Shown: piece by piece, positions 35,122 through 45,439 of the stretch | Position numbering within the stretch: position 1 is the first letter of the stretch | Layout of the letters: every line of letters begins with the position of its first letter | Assembly: GCA_027075325.1 (NCBI GenBank) | Contig: JALTBN010000051.1 | Span: 1,558-65,557, forward strand | Direction of reading: 5' to 3' | Length of the DNA stretch: 64,000 nucleotides | Source of the DNA: Thermococcus sp. | GTDB lineage: Archaea > Methanobacteriota_B > Thermococci > Thermococcales > Thermococcaceae | Made by a program: the position numbers and the translations under genes | Notes under the pieces: generated by a model | The model's database searches: none | What the model was told of the DNA's origin: nothing | What the model saw: the letters and a program-made list of their open reading frames with translations, nothing else

Positions 35122-35866
35122 AAAGGTTCTCCTCATAGATAGGAGGGGCAAGCGCTACCTGGTGACTGTCTCCAACAGGGAATTTCACACAGATCTCGGG
35201 ATAATAAAGCTCGATGAGCTTCTGGAGAAGGATTATGGAGATACAGTAACCAGTCACAGGGGAGAGGAGTTCAGAATCCTGAAGCCTGACATCAACGACA
35301 TCATAGCCAAGATGAAGCGTGGACCGCAGATAGTTCATCCGAAGGACGCTGGAATCATAATCGCCTACGCTGGCATCTCACCCGGTGATACTGTCATTGA
35401 GGCCGGAGCCGGCAGCGGCGCGCTCACAATTTTCTTAGCCAACATCGTCGGGCCTAACGGAAGGGTCATTAGCTACGAGGTCAGGGAGGATCACGCCGAG
35501 ATAGCCAGAAGAAACGTCGAGTTCGCCGGTTTCTCCGACAGGGTGACGATAAAGCTCAAGGACATCTACGAGGGCATAGACGAGGAGCGCGCGGACCACA
35601 TAGTTCTCGATTTACCTCAGCCGGAAAACGTTCTCCCGCACGCGGTTGAGGTTCTACGCCCCGGCGGCTACTTCGTGGCATACACGCCCTGCACCAACCA
35701 GGTTCACCGCTTCTTCCAGGCGTTTCAGGATTACAGGGAGCACTTCTACAGGCCGAGGGTCGTCGAGGTCTTGGTGAGGGAGCAGGAGGTCAAGAAGGAG
35801 TGCATGAGGCCAAAGACGACGATGCTGGCCCATACCGGGTATTTAACCTTCATCCGGAAGCTGTGA
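35105..35866 (+). CDS. trmI: tRNA (adenine-N1) methyltransferase TrmI
   Basis: This 253-residue SAM methyltransferase makes m1A at position 58; Pyrococcus homologues also modify 57 on the way to 1-methylinosine. The N-terminal beta domain (GEKVLLIDRRGKRYLV) is followed by HPKDAGIIIAYAG, the SAM loop VIEAGAGSGALTIFL and the catalytic-region DLPQPENVLPHAVEVLRPGG. Normally active as a tetramer. The ATG at 35105 sits behind AAAGGAGG inside the preceding DUF257 gene. A stretch of about 285 bases without a supported gene follows, holding the next promoter. Confidence 0.93.
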   Translation: MLERGEKVLLIDRRGKRYLVTVSNREFHTDLGIIKLDELLEKDYGDTVTSHRGEEFRILKPDINDIIAKMKRGPQIVHPKDAGIIIAYAGISPGDTVIEAGAGSGALTIFLANIVGPNGRVISYEVREDHAEIARRNVEFAGFSDRVTIKLKDIYEGIDEERADHIVLDLPQPENVLPHAVEVLRPGGYFVAYTPCTNQVHRFFQAFQDYREHFYRPRVVEVLVREQEVKKECMRPKTTMLAHTGYLTFIRKL

Positions 35867-36151
35867 AATTGGAGTGCTGGATTCCCCGGAATTCTCCGCG
35901 GAGGGTAATATTGCCGTAGAGGATCTCGGCCAGAACCTAAAGAGCGCTGTTATGAACACAGGGGGATGTAGATTTGCTTCCCAATTCTGTTCTTCCCTTC
36001 AGCTCTCCTCACGAATGTTTTTTAATCCTTTCCCCCGCCGTCCGAGGATACTTCTGAATCATCAACCTTTGGTTAACAACAGGTTTATAAGCACCCAATG
36101 TTGTGAACCTTTAGATGTCCAGCTTTGGGCTCATGTACGGAGGTGTTCATC
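35867..36151. other. Intergenic region before the flavoprotein operon
   Basis: These 285 bases contain no supported gene. An open frame across 35874-36191 has no recognisable protein features and runs through the promoter of the following operon. The right-hand third carries SurR-like sites and a TATA box (see the separate entry). The left part shows nothing clear besides a few pyrimidine tracts. Confidence 0.6.
36064..36108 (+). promoter_or_regulatory. SurR-like operator sites and TATA box of the Nfn operon
   Basis: 36064-36080 reads AAC-N5-GTT-N3-AAC, the exact reverse-strand form of the extended SurR consensus GTT-N3-AAC-N5-GTT. It lies directly upstream of the TATA box (TTTATAAG, 36084-36091). 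A second GTT-N3-AAC (36100-36108) lies between TATA and the expected start. SurR is the redox-sensing regulator of the Thermococcales sulfur response. Control of this operon by SurR is inferred. Confidence 0.65.
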
Positions 36152-38472
<2,321 letters not shown>

Positions 38473-38475
38473 GTT

Positions 38476-39477
38476 TCATTTTCTTTTCTCTAACTCTATT
38501 GCAAGTTTTATCCCCGATGCTTTTTGCAGTTTCTTGAGCAGCCTAAGAATGTCGTTGGCGCTCATCCATATGTAAACATAGTAATCTCCTATTCTTGAAT
38601 AATGTCTGTCTTTTCCGTCTTTTCTACCTGGCTTTAGCTCCGAAACATCCTTAACTACATAACCGGGGATGTATGGAAGTTTTCCTTCTCTCTTTAGGAT
38701 GAATTCTGAGTATTTCTCAAGAAGCTCTCTCCAGGTATGTCTTTTGAGATTGAGGTCAACCCACTCTGTTGAGAATTTTACTACTGCTCTCACTGGCTGG
38801 GTGTACGTTACGTCTTGGAGATTTGATATCAAAGTTACTCCCTTAAAGATATCTGGGGTCAGTTCGGGTTTGGTTTCTTCCTCTTTCTGCTTTTCTGGAG
38901 CGGTTAATGTACTTAGTATCTCTTCAGTGTTGAATCCGTGACCCTTTAATTTTCTAAATGCTTCTTCCAACTGGTTAAACAATGTGGCAAGTTCTTCCAG
39001 GCTAACTATTCTCTCCTTTGAAAGGAAGGACAGTAGGAATGCAGCCCTTGTCTCTGGATCTTTTAGCAGGTTGGTCTCAAATAGAATACGCTCTTCAAGG
39101 GTTTTCCCGAGTTCAAAAGATTTCATGACTCTCCACTGGATACCGTTTGTTAAGACTCCATACCTAACTCCTTTGTCATAGCAGTATTTTCCGAGTTGTT
39201 TGAGGGGGTTGGGGTCATTTACAATATCAATTGATAGCTTTTTAGCCTCAAGGTATGCAACCACCGAACCATTTAATATGAGGGCGTAATCCGCTCGCCC
39301 CATTCCCGTCTTGTCTTCGGGTCTGACCTCATCTGGATTCTTTATATCCCACCCAAGTGCTTCCAATATCTCAAAGATGAGCTGTTGTTTGACTGCTTCT
39401 TCATTATTAGAATAAAACTCACTATGTTTGGAGACTTTCGATTTAACTCGTTCTATTGCTTCTGTGAGATTGTTCAT
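38476..39477 (-). CDS. HsdR_N-like endonuclease-domain protein
   Basis: This 333-residue protein has an N-terminal PD-(D/E)xK domain like that of type I restriction R subunits: helix QQLIFEILEALGWD, then GRADYALILNG and the catalytic VAYLEAKKL. No helicase motif, specificity or modification subunit is nearby, so it is not a full restriction system. The middle is charged (EKQKEEETKPE) and the C-terminal part is basic with mixed strands. The DNA is visibly more AT-rich and uses more AAA/ATA codons than its neighbours, suggesting transfer. The ATG at 39477 follows AGGTGG; an upstream in-frame start (39534) looks less natural. Confidence 0.7.
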   Translation of the reverse strand: MNNLTEAIERVKSKVSKHSEFYSNNEEAVKQQLIFEILEALGWDIKNPDEVRPEDKTGMGRADYALILNGSVVAYLEAKKLSIDIVNDPNPLKQLGKYCYDKGVRYGVLTNGIQWRVMKSFELGKTLEERILFETNLLKDPETRAAFLLSFLSKERIVSLEELATLFNQLEEAFRKLKGHGFNTEEILSTLTAPEKQKEEETKPELTPDIFKGVTLISNLQDVTYTQPVRAVVKFSTEWVDLNLKRHTWRELLEKYSEFILKREGKLPYIPGYVVKDVSELKPGRKDGKDRHYSRIGDYYVYIWMSANDILRLLKKLQKASGIKLAIELEKRK

Positions 39478-39543
39478 GATGTTTCCACCTGATTCCTTAT
39501 GATTCCCTTTTGGATAAAAACATTTTGCGGGCATGCATTATCC

Positions 39544-40631
39544 CTACCTAAAGCACGCCTCCAATATCGGGTCCGGTATTCTGTAGTAAACGTTCTTTCC
39601 CTCTCTGACCTTCTCAAGGAACGACGAGTCAACGAGTGCCTTTAACAGCCTCGCCAAAACACTGTCCGCTGTTGTTTTTCCCTCCTTCCTTTCCAGGTGC
39701 TCCTTTATCTCCTCCCACGTCCTTTTTCCGCCCGCTACGGCCCGCATTATCTCGATGTATCTTTTCCTCGCGGCCAACCTTTTCGTCAGGAAGTTCTCGA
39801 ACTCGCTCATTGCGAGCGCCTTTGCCTCATCAAAGACCTCGTCTATGAGCCCCAGGGATAGGCCCTTCTCCATCGCCTTCCTCCCGAAGAGGACGAGCCA
39901 GCCGACTATGCCGTCAAGTCTTTCAACGGCGTCTTCGATGAGCTTTTCCGGTGAGCTTATACCCACCTGTTCGAACCCCTTCAACAGGAAATCCCTGCTC
40001 TGCTCCGGAGTAAAGCAGGACAGGCTCACCTCGTGGAAGTACCGTCCGTACAGTGGTTCTTCCGGGTCATCGACCCCGAGGTAGTCGTGGAGCAGGCCCA
40101 CTTCGGAGCCGGTCATCACCATCCTCAGCTCGGAGTAGTCGTAGAGGTGGGCTATCAAACCTGCGAACTCGCTTCCAACCGGCCCCCTGAGGTATTGAAC
40201 CTCGTCGAAGGCCAGGACGACGTTGTATTTCTCCAGCTCTCTGAAGAGGGCCGCCAGGTCGGTCTTCTCCTCCTTCCAGGAGAAGCTCACACCAAAGCCG
40301 AGCACCCGAAGGCCGGAGATGTTTTTGAGATTTCCTTTGAGTTCACTCCATATCTCACGGTTCTCGCGAAAGAACGTGTTAACGGCACTCTCTATCCTCT
40401 TGTAGACGTCCATGCGGGAGTTCGGGTTGACCCCCGGAAGTCCACGAGGACGCGGGGAAGGGAAAGCTCGTTGAGACCAACGAGGAGAAGTGAAGTCTTT
40501 CCAAGCCTTCTTATCCCCGTGATGACAGTTAAGGGGTTGTTGGATTTTAGAGACTTCTGGAACTCACTAAGCTCTTTTTCCCTGTCGTACAGATCCTCCC
40601 GGCGCCTCTTCGGGCGGGTGTCGAAGTACAC
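39544..40631 (-). pseudogene. Archaeal AAA/NACHT-like ATPase with DUF234-type tail, frameshifted
   Basis: This member of the archaeal ATPase family (MJ-type) has start region YFDTRPKRRREDLYDREKEL, Walker A TGIRRLGKTSLL, and Walker B NVVLAFDEVQYL. Sensor-like MVMTGSEVG, then a winged helix (MRAVAGGKRTWEEIKEHLE) and a short C-terminal piece follow. At a G5 run (40431-40435) the frame is lost: VDFRG continues STRTPAW in one frame, whereas one more G would give VDFRGVNPNSRMDVYKR, matching the family. The lesion lies between the P-loop and the rest. It may be a true null or a homopolymer read error. The GTG at 40631 is chosen because the protein then opens like relatives. A 22-bp palindrome abuts the start. 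Confidence 0.8.
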
Positions 40632-40639
40632 CACTACCA

Positions 40640-40674
40640 CCCCAGTAGTTAACTACTGGGGCAGAAGTTATAAG
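40640..40674 (-). promoter_or_regulatory. ATPase promoter with perfect 22-bp palindrome
   Basis: TATA box CTTATAAC (40667-40674, minus strand) is followed by a perfect 22-bp palindrome at 40640-40661, each arm being CCCCAGTAGTT. It covers the predicted transcript start and touches the start codon region. It is a strong operator candidate. The ATPase's own winged-helix domain is one possible binder (inference). Confidence 0.65.
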
Positions 40675-40735
40675 GGTTTCCTTAGAAATGACCCATGGGG
40701 ATGGCAAGTCATAGAGTGGCTGCCCCGCCAAGCCG

Positions 40736-40841
40736 CTACTCTTTTAACCCCATTCGGGAGAGGATAGAACGAGCGATGACGACCTCTAGGGTATCTGAGT
40801 CTGCGCCCCGCGCAGCGTGATGAAAAAACAGGGCGGAGCTC
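40736..40841 (+). ncRNA. Possible C/D-box-like small RNA (weak)
   Basis: A TATA-like CTCTTTTAACC (about 40738-40747) would start a transcript near 40768. Downstream lie a C-like box ATGACGA (40776-40782), a 12-base spacer, CTGA (40795-40798), a perfect hairpin CTGCGC-CCC-GCGCAG (40801-40815) and a second C-like box GTGATGA (40817-40823). The final D box (CTGA) is missing; CTCA at 40838 is the closest. The spacing of the first half is canonical, but the whole is incomplete, so this is only a candidate. Confidence 0.25.
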
Positions 40842-40892
40842 ACACCTTCCCAGTTCTCGTTGATAAGGAATGGAATGAAAAGGGAGCCAGAA

Positions 40893-41297
40893 TCAAAGGC
40901 TCTTGAGGTACTCGGCGTAGGCCTCGGCGTCCATGAGCTCTTTGAGCTCCTCGTCAAGGTTGGCCGGCTTGAGCTTGGCTATCCAGTTCTCGTAGGGGTC
41001 CTCGTTGAGCAGCTCCGGGCTGTCCTCAAGGGCCTCGTTGACCTCGACGACCTCGCCGCTGACCGGGGCGTAGACCTCGCTGACGGCCTTGACGCTCTCG
41101 AGCTCGCAGAGGACGTCGCCCTTGTTGAACTCGGCTCCAACCTCCGGGAGCTCGACGTAGGCGAGGTCTCCGAGCTCCTTCTGAGCGTAGTCGCTTATTC
41201 CGACGAGAACCGTCCCGTCCTCAAGGACCTGGGCCCACTCGTGATCCTTTGTGTAGTAGAGCCCTTCCTTAACCTTGTATTCACCGACTTCGATCAT
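40893..41297 (-). CDS. gcvH: Glycine cleavage system H protein
   Basis: This 134-residue lipoyl carrier of glycine cleavage shuttles the aminomethyl group between the P, T and L proteins. The lipoylated lysine is in CELESVKAVSEV, with GISDYAQKELGDLAYVELPEVG before it and PYENWIAKLKPAN near the end. Length is normal. No other gcv genes are in the window. The ATG at 41297 follows GGTGAT; 41303 is an alternative. A TATA box (TTTAAATG near 41330, minus) precedes it. Confidence 0.93.
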   Translation of the reverse strand: MIEVGEYKVKEGLYYTKDHEWAQVLEDGTVLVGISDYAQKELGDLAYVELPEVGAEFNKGDVLCELESVKAVSEVYAPVSGEVVEVNEALEDSPELLNEDPYENWIAKLKPANLDEELKELMDAEAYAEYLKSL

Positions 41298-41423
41298 GAA
41301 CATCACCGGGCAGTGTAGCAACTTTGGGCATTTAAACCTTATTGTGGTTATCGACCATTTTCCTTGAAGAATAGGGGCTTAAAGATCATCCTGGGAGAAG
41401 ATTTGCCCGATAAACCTTTTATT

Positions 41424-42260
41424 TTATCCAGCTGAAGATTCCGGGCTCTCTTCTATCGGGAGGAACCTTGACAGGTGTTCCTGAATGTCTAGAACATCCT
41501 CGGGTGTGAGCTGAAAGACCCTCTTTGAACTGTGGGGGATCCCGTCTGCTATCCGTGTGATGTCCCCCTTACTCAGACCGATCATGTGGGGGGACTTCTT
41601 CAGTGCCGCCCTAACGGTGCTCTTCCTGTGCTGGAAGAGGGTCCTGACAAGGTTTTCATCGAGCTCTATTCTCTCGTCCTTCGGTTTGGGTCTCATGACT
41701 ATCACGGCCGAGTCGACCTTCGGCCTCGGCCAGAAGGCTCCCCTGCCTATCCGCTCCACCAGCTCGGCGTCGGCCTTTGCCCTGACCATCAGGGACAGGC
41801 GGGAGTAGTTCCTGGTTCCAGGTTTGGCAATCATTCTCTCCGCAAACTCGAGCTGGTAGATCAAAACGGCAACGTCGAAATCGTGTCTCAGAATCTTAAA
41901 CGTTATGGGGGAAGAGACCTGGTAGGGGAGGTTGGAGACGACTTTGTTGAATTCAGGAAAGGCGACTTTGACGGCATCCCCCTGTATGATCTCGACGTTT
42001 GGCCATCCGTATTCCTTCCTGAGGACCTCCACCAGTCGGGGGTCCTTCTCTATCGCGTAGACTCTTCCGGCCCTCTTGCTGAGGGGATCAGTTAGAACAC
42101 CAAGCCCGGGCCCTATCTCAAGAACGGTGTCGCCCTTGGAAACTTCCGCCCGCTCTATGTTTCTCTCGATAATATCCGGTACTATGAGAAAATTCTGCCC
42201 GAGATCTCTCTTCGGGTTGAGGCTGTACTTGGAAATTAAATAGAAAAGGTGCTCCCTCAT
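41424..42260 (-). CDS. rsmA: 16S rRNA dimethyladenosine transferase (KsgA/Dim1)
   Basis: This 278-residue enzyme dimethylates two adjacent adenosines in helix 45 of 16S rRNA during small-subunit assembly. N-terminal KRDLGQNFLI, SAM loop VLEIGPGLGVLTDPL, and catalytic VSNLPYQVSSP (NLPY) are present, followed by the C-terminal helical domain. It is the last gene of the conserved rpl21e-rpoF-DUF655-ksgA cluster and overlaps the DUF655 gene by 4 bases (ATGA). Confidence 0.95.
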   Translation of the reverse strand: MREHLFYLISKYSLNPKRDLGQNFLIVPDIIERNIERAEVSKGDTVLEIGPGLGVLTDPLSKRAGRVYAIEKDPRLVEVLRKEYGWPNVEIIQGDAVKVAFPEFNKVVSNLPYQVSSPITFKILRHDFDVAVLIYQLEFAERMIAKPGTRNYSRLSLMVRAKADAELVERIGRGAFWPRPKVDSAVIVMRPKPKDERIELDENLVRTLFQHRKSTVRAALKKSPHMIGLSKGDITRIADGIPHSSKRVFQLTPEDVLDIQEHLSRFLPIEESPESSAG

Positions 42261-42877
42261 TCCCTGAAGAGCCTCCTTGTGCCCACGAAGAGCCGGTACT
42301 TATCTTTGCCTTCCAGCTCCTCGATAACTCTTTTAGCTATCATTTCACAGGGATCGTGGAGGCCTTTAACTCTGTTCTTGAGATCTTCAAAGCTCTTAAA
42401 GGGCTCCTTCTTCCTTTCATCCAGTATATCCCACATGAGTTTTTTGCCGATTCCTGGCAGGAGCTCCAGACTGTGGAGCCTGTTGGTTATGGGCGGCGCC
42501 ATGTTAAAGAACTTGACGAAGCGCTCTTCATGATTCTTGATGATCTCCTGGACAACGTAGGGCAGTTCCGCCTTTGCCGCGGCGGTCAGTTCATCGTAGC
42601 CGATTTTACGGTTGATCATCAGGATTTTGTCCCTCTCCCCCTTGCCGATGAAAACCCTTTCGTAGACAGTCAGGTCAGTTTTGGGTGTTACTTCCAGGAG
42701 GGTAAACGCGGTTTCACCTATGACCTGTCCCACGGGCTTTCCGCTTCTCCTGCCCGTTTTTATATCTGTGTAGCCTTCTGGAAGATAGTCGAGCACGTAG
42801 GCATATTCTTCATACTCCTTATTGTGCCTCTTCTTTTGAACACTCTCCCTGTAGGAGTGACGCCTGTAGTAGTCCAT
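42257..42877 (-). CDS. DUF655 family RNA-associated protein
   Basis: This 206-residue archaeal DUF655 protein has an N-terminal OB-like portion (EEYAYVLDYLPEGY...GRRSGKPVGQVIGETAFTLLEV) and a helix-hairpin-helix segment (HSLELLPGIGKKLMWDILDERKKEPF). This layout suggests nucleic acid binding. It is conserved in the cluster with RpoF and KsgA, pointing to a role in RNA metabolism or ribosome assembly, but the exact role is unknown. The ATG at 42877 follows GGGGGAGAAG. Confidence 0.88.
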   Translation of the reverse strand: MDYYRRHSYRESVQKKRHNKEYEEYAYVLDYLPEGYTDIKTGRRSGKPVGQVIGETAFTLLEVTPKTDLTVYERVFIGKGERDKILMINRKIGYDELTAAAKAELPYVVQEIIKNHEERFVKFFNMAPPITNRLHSLELLPGIGKKLMWDILDERKKEPFKSFEDLKNRVKGLHDPCEMIAKRVIEELEGKDKYRLFVGTRRLFRE

Positions 42878-42946
42878 CTTCTCTCCCCCAGAATTAGTCA
42901 TTTCCAGAGTTTTTATAGTTTGTGAGAGAAAGTTAAAAAGAAAAGG

Positions 42947-43315
42947 TCATTCAACGGGCCTGTACTCATCGAGGAGCTTTATTATGGCCTCAGCCTCTTC
43001 TGGAGAGGGCATGTACTCCTCTTTGGAGAATATAACGCGTATGTCCGCGTAGTCCTCTGGCAGGAGGTCTACGATTTTGACCGTTATCCTCTCGTCAATC
43101 CAGTCAAAGAGGTCGAGGAGCTTCTCCGTGAGCTCCTTTGCCTGCTCCGGCTTGAGCTTTGCAAAGCGCTCTGCATGCTCAAGGCTAACCCTGGCTTCAT
43201 AGAACATTGGCTCCTCCGGATTCTCCTCCATGCCCTCTTCCCTTCTCTCTGCGAGGAGTTTTCCGGCCTCAGCCACTGTGATATAGTGCTCCTCAATCTT
43301 CTTCCGCCCGATCAT
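42947..43315 (-). CDS. rpoF: DNA-directed RNA polymerase subunit F (Rpo4)
   Basis: This 122-residue RPB4 homologue forms the stalk of archaeal RNA polymerase with subunit E. Conserved HYITVAEAGKLL and the HRDC-like C-terminal region (AEAIIKLLDEYRPVE) are present. It is rich in Glu. It is located after rpl21e and before DUF655, the standard archaeal order. Either ATG 43315 or 43321 is possible; 43315 gives proper distance to the AGGG site. Confidence 0.93.
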   Translation of the reverse strand: MIGRKKIEEHYITVAEAGKLLAERREEGMEENPEEPMFYEARVSLEHAERFAKLKPEQAKELTEKLLDLFDWIDERITVKIVDLLPEDYADIRVIFSKEEYMPSPEEAEAIIKLLDEYRPVE

Positions 43316-43317
43316 GC

Positions 43318-43614
43318 TCATCCCTTCTGGGCCCTGAGGTGAACAGGGTGGACGAAGAAAGTCTTGACCTTGCCGCCGTCAGTGAGCTGGACGACGTATG
43401 CATCGCCGCGCTTTCCGACGATTGTCCCGGTTCTTCCGTGGAACCGCGGGTCGGGCATGCCCCTGTGGTAGCTCGGTTCTATGACGATGTGAACCTTCTG
43501 CCCGACCTCAAACTCCTGGAGGAACCTCGTGAGCGGCGGAAGCCCCCTCCTCCTCGGGCTCTTGCTGAGCTTTCCGCGCGTCTTCTTCCTGAAGCTGTGC
43601 GCTTTCTTAACCAT
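43318..43614 (-). CDS. rpl21e: 50S ribosomal protein L21e
   Basis: This is a 98-residue, basic protein of the large subunit: [19 protein letters not shown], then [20 protein letters not shown] and [12 protein letters not shown]. The ATG at 43614 follows GGAGGGATTGAC. A TATA box near 43755-43763 (minus) would give a leader of about 120 bases containing a GGGCC/GGCCC hairpin (near 43640-43660), possibly regulatory. A second TATA-like AATTTTAATC... element closer in is less convincing. It is the first gene of the rpl21e-rpoF operon. Confidence 0.92.
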   Translation of the reverse strand: MVKKAHSFRKKTRGKLSKSPRRRGLPPLTRFLQEFEVGQKVHIVIEPSYHRGMPDPRFHGRTGTIVGKRGDAYVVQLTDGGKVKTFFVHPVHLRAQKG

Positions 43615-43785
43615 GTCAATCCCTCCGATATGGGTTTTAATCCGGGCCGTGGCCCTTTGACAACACGATGGAGCTTCCCGGACATGCTTTTCGCTTTTCA
43701 CCGTTAGTTCCCCAACTAACCCGGTCCGGGAATCAGTAGAGCCTCTGGTGAACCGTTTATAAATTTTTCACCTTCAACGGACGGG

Positions 43786-43798
43786 AAGAAAAAAGGTG
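43786..43798 (-). terminator. T-rich terminator after the CGP-CTERM gene
   Basis: On the minus strand, CTTTTTTCTTCCC follows the stop of the surface-protein gene at 43809 after about a dozen bases. A pyrimidine run of this kind is typical for Thermococcales termination. The rpl21e promoter lies just downstream. Confidence 0.4.
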
Positions 43799-43808
43799 AG
43801 GAAGGGAC

Positions 43809-45395
43809 TCATTTTCTTCTGAAAAACAGAAGAGCCGGCAGAATCGCGAGGGCCACGAGGAATGCGGGCCCGCACACATCCTTCGTGGATTTTCCTGTTG
43901 TGGTCGATTTCTCCGTGTTCATGGTTTTTGTTCTATACACTCGGATCTCCACGTCCTCCGGCACCTTTTTCACTATGTTAACTGGTTCTACCCCCATTGC
44001 TGAGATGTTCAGCGCCTTACTAAGCGGGTACACAGCCCAGAGGTGAACGTCCCCAAGGTGAACGCTTACGTTCCTCACCGTTACGTTGAGGTCGGTATCC
44101 TTTGCGAGGCTGAGGTTAAGCAGGTCACTGAAGTGACCGACCAGGATAAGGGGCTTTAGCTCCGCTGTTGTGGAGAGGAGTTCTATGCTTTTCATCATGC
44201 CAAGGACGAAGGTTTCATTCGAGTAGTCGAACGATTCAGGAGAGTACGTTGAGTTCAGGACGATGATTTTCCTGTAGAGAAGGTTCCCGCCGTCGTCCAC
44301 CTTGAAAACAGCCGTAACGGGCTTTAAGGCGGCTTCCTGCTTGAAGATGCTCTCGTTGCACGGGACGCCCTCAAGGGGGAGTCTCAGCTCAAACGGCATG
44401 GGGAACACCTCAAGACCATCCCCCACGTGGAGAAGCTGTTTAAAGCCGTTTGATACTGCTTTTGATGCGACCATAGTCATGTTCGTCTCGTTGGGGCTGC
44501 AGGATGCTCTGGTGTAGTTGAACTCTATCGAGTACTCCTTTGCCCAGATGAGGTCGTCCCTCGTAAGGTCAAATTTTGCCAGGACAGTGCCGTTTTCGTC
44601 GGTCCCAAGGAGGTAGAGGTACTTCCCATCGGAAGCCGCGGAGTTGACCGTTTTCATACCGGACACGGAGTTAACCCCAGTCACGTTCCCGTTTCTATCA
44701 AGCCTCAGGAGTATTGCATTTCTGTCGTCCTGCAGGATGTAGACGTAGGAGCCGTTTACCTCGAGGGCTTCCCCAGAGTTTATCCCTCTTAGAAGGGGTG
44801 GGTGGTAAATCCTTGCCCAGGCCACAGTTCCGTTGGGTCTCAGAAGGAGGAGGAACGGCAGAAACTTGGTTCCGGAGGGGGTGTTGTTTCCGATGTAGCC
44901 GCTCATGAGGATGCCATCTTTCCCGGCGTAGATCGAGTTTATGTAGGGGCTTATGTTCTGACCGAGTTTGTAAACGTACGCCCATTCAAAGCTCCCGTTG
45001 CTGGCGATTTTCATCATCGCGGGGGAAAACGGCCCGTTTTTGCCCACCATCACGAATCCGATTAGAATGCCCCCATCACGAGCCTTTGAAGCCGTAGTGC
45101 TGATTCCGCTCGGACTGTAGAAAGGAGCCCTCAGCAGGTCAGCGTTTACCGGAATAAAATCCCCGCCGGTGATGGACCACTCGACTGTTCCGTTTTTGGC
45201 CAGTTTAAACACTGTGAAGCCGCCGATGCCAACCCTTGATACAACGGGGCTCCCGTTATCCATGAGGACGTTCACGTTGAGGGATTTTTCGGAGTTAACG
45301 ACGATGACGTTGGCGCTTCCCAAGCTCCCAAAGAGTAGGGCTAAAATTATCACTATCAGTGCTGCACTAAAAATCCTCTTCAACTGCATCACCAT
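43809..45395 (-). CDS. CGP-CTERM surface protein, beta-propeller-like
   Basis: This 528-residue exported protein has an N-terminal signal (RIFSAALIVIILALLFGSLGSA). Repeated strands with W/Y-x-NGTV- and DGxxYLLG-like turns suggest a PQQ-like beta-propeller. The Thr/Ser-rich stalk (STTTGKSTKD) leads to the C-terminal CGP-CTERM tripartite signal: CGP, a hydrophobic helix, and RRK. In Thermococci this signal is believed to be cut and lipid-anchored at the cysteine. Many Asn-x-Ser/Thr sequons indicate N-glycosylation. The TATA box near 45415-45423 suggests a leaderless message starting at ATG 45395. The ligand is unknown. Confidence 0.85.
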   Translation of the reverse strand: MVMQLKRIFSAALIVIILALLFGSLGSANVIVVNSEKSLNVNVLMDNGSPVVSRVGIGGFTVFKLAKNGTVEWSITGGDFIPVNADLLRAPFYSPSGISTTASKARDGGILIGFVMVGKNGPFSPAMMKIASNGSFEWAYVYKLGQNISPYINSIYAGKDGILMSGYIGNNTPSGTKFLPFLLLLRPNGTVAWARIYHPPLLRGINSGEALEVNGSYVYILQDDRNAILLRLDRNGNVTGVNSVSGMKTVNSAASDGKYLYLLGTDENGTVLAKFDLTRDDLIWAKEYSIEFNYTRASCSPNETNMTMVASKAVSNGFKQLLHVGDGLEVFPMPFELRLPLEGVPCNESIFKQEAALKPVTAVFKVDDGGNLLYRKIIVLNSTYSPESFDYSNETFVLGMMKSIELLSTTAELKPLILVGHFSDLLNLSLAKDTDLNVTVRNVSVHLGDVHLWAVYPLSKALNISAMGVEPVNIVKKVPEDVEIRVYRTKTMNTEKSTTTGKSTKDVCGPAFLVALAILPALLFFRRK

Positions 45396-45439
45396 TTTAT
45401 CCTGCGGGTTAGTACTTTTAAGGATTGCGGAGAGAATAA

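Noticed and set aside
40736..40957. Minus-strand frame of 73 codons next to gcvH
   Set aside because: No ribosome site, overlaps gcvH and the candidate small RNA; no recognisable protein.
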